Source: CAWBOV01 sp963790525
Lineage (GTDB): Bacteria > Actinomycetota > Actinomycetes > Mycobacteriales > Jatrophihabitantaceae
NCBI GenBank assembly: GCA_963790525.1
Contig: CAWBOV010000006.1
Span: 248,001-312,000, forward strand
DNA: 64,000 nt
Direction of reading: 5' to 3'
Under the pieces are notes generated by a model, which saw nothing but the letters and a program-made list of their open reading frames with translations, did not search any database and was not told the DNA's origin. Positions 62,101-64,000 of the stretch are shown here, piece after piece; position 1 is the first letter of the stretch, and the number at the start of each line of letters is the position of its first letter. A program made the position numbers and the translations under genes.

Positions 62101-62772
62101 GTGCCCGGAACCGGGACCGACAACCCTGACGAGACCGTCCCCGCCGCTACCGGCGGCGACGGTCTCGTCGGCGTTCCCGGCAACCCGCCCGCGGCACCGC
62201 CCGCCACACCGCCCGCTGGCGAGCCGCCGGCCGGCGAGACCCTCGTGGCGGTGGGTCGCATCGGCAAGGCCCACGGCCTGCGCGGCGAGGTCGGCGTCGA
62301 GGCGTGGACCGACGACCCCGAGGAGCGGTTCGCCCCGGGAGTCGTGCTGTCGACCGCGCGCGAAGGGGTACGGACGACGCCCGGCGCCCCCCTGCGCGTG
62401 ATCTCGTCACGGCAGCACGCCGGTCGTTGGCTCGTCGCGTTCGAGGGCGTGTTCGACCGCACCGGCGCGGAGGCACTGCGGGGAACGCGGCTGCTCCTGC
62501 CCGCCAGCGCGCGCCCGGTGATCGACGATCCCGACGAGTTCTACGACACCGACCTGGTCGGGCTGGTCGCCAGAACCGAGGACGGCACCGTTCTCGGGAC
62601 GGTGAGCGACGTCGTGCACGGCCCGGCAGGTGACTATCTCGTCGTCGACGTCCCGGTCGACGGGTCCACCCGCGAGCAGCTCGTGCCGTTCGTGTCCCAG
62701 ATCGTCCCCACCGTCGATCTCGCCGGCGGCGAGGTCGTCATCGACGCACCGGACGGATTGTTCGAGCTGTGA
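62101..62772 (+). CDS. rimM: Ribosome maturation factor RimM, with proline-rich N-terminal extension
   Basis: RimM helps assemble the 3' domain of 16S rRNA and contacts S19. The core has VAVGRIGKAHGLRGEVGVEAWTDDPEERFAPG, the PRC-barrel DEFYDTDLVGLVARTEDGTVLGTVSDVVHGPAGDYLVVD and VPFVSQIVPTVDLAGGEVVIDAPDGLFEL. The GTG at 62101 gives 223 residues. The first 45 or so are Pro/Ala/Gly-rich and not part of the fold; a GTG at 62246 could be the true start instead. It overlaps trmD by four bases. Confidence 0.93.
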   Translation: MPGTGTDNPDETVPAATGGDGLVGVPGNPPAAPPATPPAGEPPAGETLVAVGRIGKAHGLRGEVGVEAWTDDPEERFAPGVVLSTAREGVRTTPGAPLRVISSRQHAGRWLVAFEGVFDRTGAEALRGTRLLLPASARPVIDDPDEFYDTDLVGLVARTEDGTVLGTVSDVVHGPAGDYLVVDVPVDGSTREQLVPFVSQIVPTVDLAGGEVVIDAPDGLFEL

Positions 62773-63479
62773 GCTCCGCGCTGCTGAGGATGGACGTCGT
62801 CACGATCTTCCCCGAGTACCTGGCGCCGCTGCGGCAGTCGCTGCTCGGGCGGGCGATCGAACGCGGCCTGGTCGAGGTCGGGGTCCACGACCTGCGCGGG
62901 TGGACCCACGACGTGCACCGCACGGTCGACGACAGCCCGTACGGCGGGGGACCCGGGATGGTGATGCGCCCGGAGCCCTGGGGTGAGGCGCTCGACGGCC
63001 TCGCCCCTGCGGACGGTGCCCGCCAGCCGCTGTTGATCGTCCCGACGCCGGCGGGGCGGCCGTTCACCCAGGCGCTGGCCCACGACCTCGCTGCCGAACC
63101 CTGGCTCCTGTTCGCGTGCGGGCGCTACGAGGGCATCGACGCCCGGGTCGCCGAGCACGCCGCGACGCGGATGAGGGTGCTCGAGGTCAGCCTCGGCGAT
63201 TACGTCCTGTCCGGGGGTGAGGTCGCCGTGCTGGTCATCGCCGAAGCTGTCTCGCGCCTGCTCCCGGGCGTGCTCGGCAACGCCGAATCCGCCGTCCAGG
63301 ACTCCTTCAGCGACGGCCTGCTCGAAGCGCCCGCCTACACCAAACCGCCGTCGTGGCGCGGCCTGGACGTGCCCGACGTGCTGCGTTCAGGCGATCACGG
63401 GGCGATCGCCCGGTGGCGGGCGGAGCAGGCCCGTGCGCGGACCGCGCATCGGCGCCCGGATCTGATCCCGCCGGCGTGA
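62769..63479 (+). CDS. trmD: tRNA (guanine37-N1)-methyltransferase
   Basis: TrmD methylates G37 next to the anticodon and so prevents frameshifting. The 236-residue SPOUT protein has MDVVTIFPEYLAPLRQSLLGRAIERGLVEV, DDSPYGGGPGMVMRPEPW, CGRYEGIDARV (SAM-binding knot), SLGDYVLSGGEVAVLVIAEAVSRLLPGVLG and the catalytic DSFSDGLLEAPAYTKPP. It starts at GTG 62769, overlapping rimM. The 183-base gap before rplS suggests a separate promoter for L19. Confidence 0.97.
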   Translation: MSSALLRMDVVTIFPEYLAPLRQSLLGRAIERGLVEVGVHDLRGWTHDVHRTVDDSPYGGGPGMVMRPEPWGEALDGLAPADGARQPLLIVPTPAGRPFTQALAHDLAAEPWLLFACGRYEGIDARVAEHAATRMRVLEVSLGDYVLSGGEVAVLVIAEAVSRLLPGVLGNAESAVQDSFSDGLLEAPAYTKPPSWRGLDVPDVLRSGDHGAIARWRAEQARARTAHRRPDLIPPA

Positions 63480-63499
63480 GCGCGCCGGGCGGCGCCGGT

Positions 63500-63530
63500 T
63501 TGGCCAACGACCCGGCCCGTGTGGCACCAT
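63500..63530 (+). promoter_or_regulatory. Possible rplS promoter
   Basis: TTGGCC (63500-63505) and CACCAT (63525-63530, within GTGGCACCAT) are 19 bases apart. That is long, but the -10 resembles the one before rpsP. The leader of about 125 bases before rplS has some dyad symmetry, and I cannot identify a riboregulator. Confidence 0.3.
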
Positions 63531-63661
63531 AGACAGGTTGCCGTCGTGTGACCCGATCCGCGACTGCATGACCCAGGGCGGTCCTCAGGACCGGCCCACA
63601 CCGATGTAGATGATCGCGCACCGACAGTGCGCCGAGCGAGCACGACGTGAGGAAGCTGACG

Positions 63662-64000
63662 ATGAACACCCTCGATGCCCTGGATGCCGAGTCGCTGCGC
63701 GACGACGTACCCGACTTCCGCCCCGGGGACACCCTCAAGGTGCACGTTCGCGTCATCGAGGGGACGCGCTCGCGTATCCAGGTGTTCCAGGGCGTCGTGA
63801 TCCGTCGCTCCGGCGGCGGGCTGCGCGAGACCTTCACGGTCCGCAAGGTCAGCTTCGGCGTCGGTGTCGAGCGCACGTTCCCCGTGCACACCCCGGTGAT
63901 CGAGAAGATCGAGGTCGTTACCCGTGGCGACGTCCGCCGCGCGAAGCTCTACTACCTGCGCGACCTGCGTGGCAAGAAGGCCAAGATCAAGGAGAAGCGC
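63662..64000 (+). CDS. rplS: 50S ribosomal protein L19, cut by window end
   Basis: L19 sits at the interface of the ribosomal subunits. The 113 codons present read NTLDALDAESLRDDVPDFRPGDTLKVHVRVIEGTRSRIQVFQGVVIRRSGGGLRETFTVRKVSFGVGVERTFPVHTPVIEKIEVVTRGDVRRAKLYYLRDLRGKKAKIKEKR in separable segments, covering nearly the whole family length (about 115). No stop is reached before 64000. ATG 63662 is the start. It completes the rpsP-rimM-trmD-rplS cluster. Confidence 0.96.
   Translation, partial: MNTLDALDAESLRDDVPDFRPGDTLKVHVRVIEGTRSRIQVFQGVVIRRSGGGLRETFTVRKVSFGVGVERTFPVHTPVIEKIEVVTRGDVRRAKLYYLRDLRGKKAKIKEKR

Overview
The window is a GC-rich (roughly 70%) chromosomal segment of an actinomycete. 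The evidence is the gene content and order: ndgR-leuC-leuD-hupB-mutT1-ppk-fbiD-gpsA-ddl, DUF3515, thiL, rpmB, a DhaL/FakA-like gene, recG, rsmD and coaD; then sepIVA, DUF177, rpmF, rnc, mutM, acyP, smc and ftsY; then amtB, glnB, glnD, ffh and an amidohydrolase; and finally rpsP, khpA, rimM, trmD and rplS. This closely follows the corresponding stretch of Mycobacterium tuberculosis, but the insertions and the style of the sequences point to a non-mycobacterial relative. I cannot name the genus. I see no insertion sequence, prophage, CRISPR array, tRNA or rRNA.

Layout. Positions 1-5.5 kb hold accessory genes: a truncated membrane protein, a short-chain dehydrogenase, an Asp-box lipoprotein, a small unknown protein, a Bcp-type peroxiredoxin and a succinate-semialdehyde dehydrogenase. 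Positions 5.57-10.2 kb are a complete urease operon, ureABCFGD, without ureE. Positions 10.2-13.0 kb hold the IclR-type regulator NdgR, divergent from leuCD. Positions 13.1-20.3 kb carry the nucleoid protein HU, the convergent fbiD-ppk-mutT1 operon, and gpsA-ddl-acetyltransferase. Positions 20.4-24.1 kb, on the minus strand, hold a small membrane protein, a LigD-type DNA ligase, a glycine-rich sortase-anchored surface protein, DUF3515 and a stand-alone Lrp-type RAM domain. Positions 24.2-40.2 kb are mostly housekeeping: thiamine, ribosomal proteins, recombination, CoA, RNA processing, base-excision repair, chromosome condensation and protein targeting. Positions 40.2-42.4 kb are the threonine-degradation pair tdh-kbl. 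Positions 42.5-46.6 kb are the nitrogen-sensing set amtB-glnB-glnD. Positions 46.6-51.5 kb are an acyl-CoA catabolic cassette: kinase, acyl-CoA dehydrogenase, F420-type oxidoreductase and two SDRs. Positions 51.7-57.3 kb are ffh, a HerA-like ATPase, an amidohydrolase and proS. A triplicated hairpin repeat then precedes a GntR regulator with an MFS transporter, a conserved orphan protein, and the rpsP-khpA-rimM-trmD-rplS cluster, which is cut by the window end.

The genes connect in several ways. Urease, AmtB, PII and GlnD form an ammonium supply and sensing theme. FbiD makes a precursor of F420, which the LLM-family enzyme at 48.9 kb probably uses. Ffh and FtsY are the two GTPases of co-translational targeting. 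TrmD, RimM, RpsP, RplS, KhpA, RpmB and RpmF serve ribosome and tRNA maturation.

Two features of the sequence need caution. First, smc (twice), ftsY and glnD each carry what looks like a single extra base in a GC-rich run. Because smc and ftsY should be needed intact, I read these as base-call or assembly errors. Second, three genes (gabD, thiL, glnD) have no ATG, GTG or TTG at the position where homology says they begin; each has an ATC or ATA behind a ribosome-binding site instead. All functional calls rest on motif and family recognition by eye; no searches were run.
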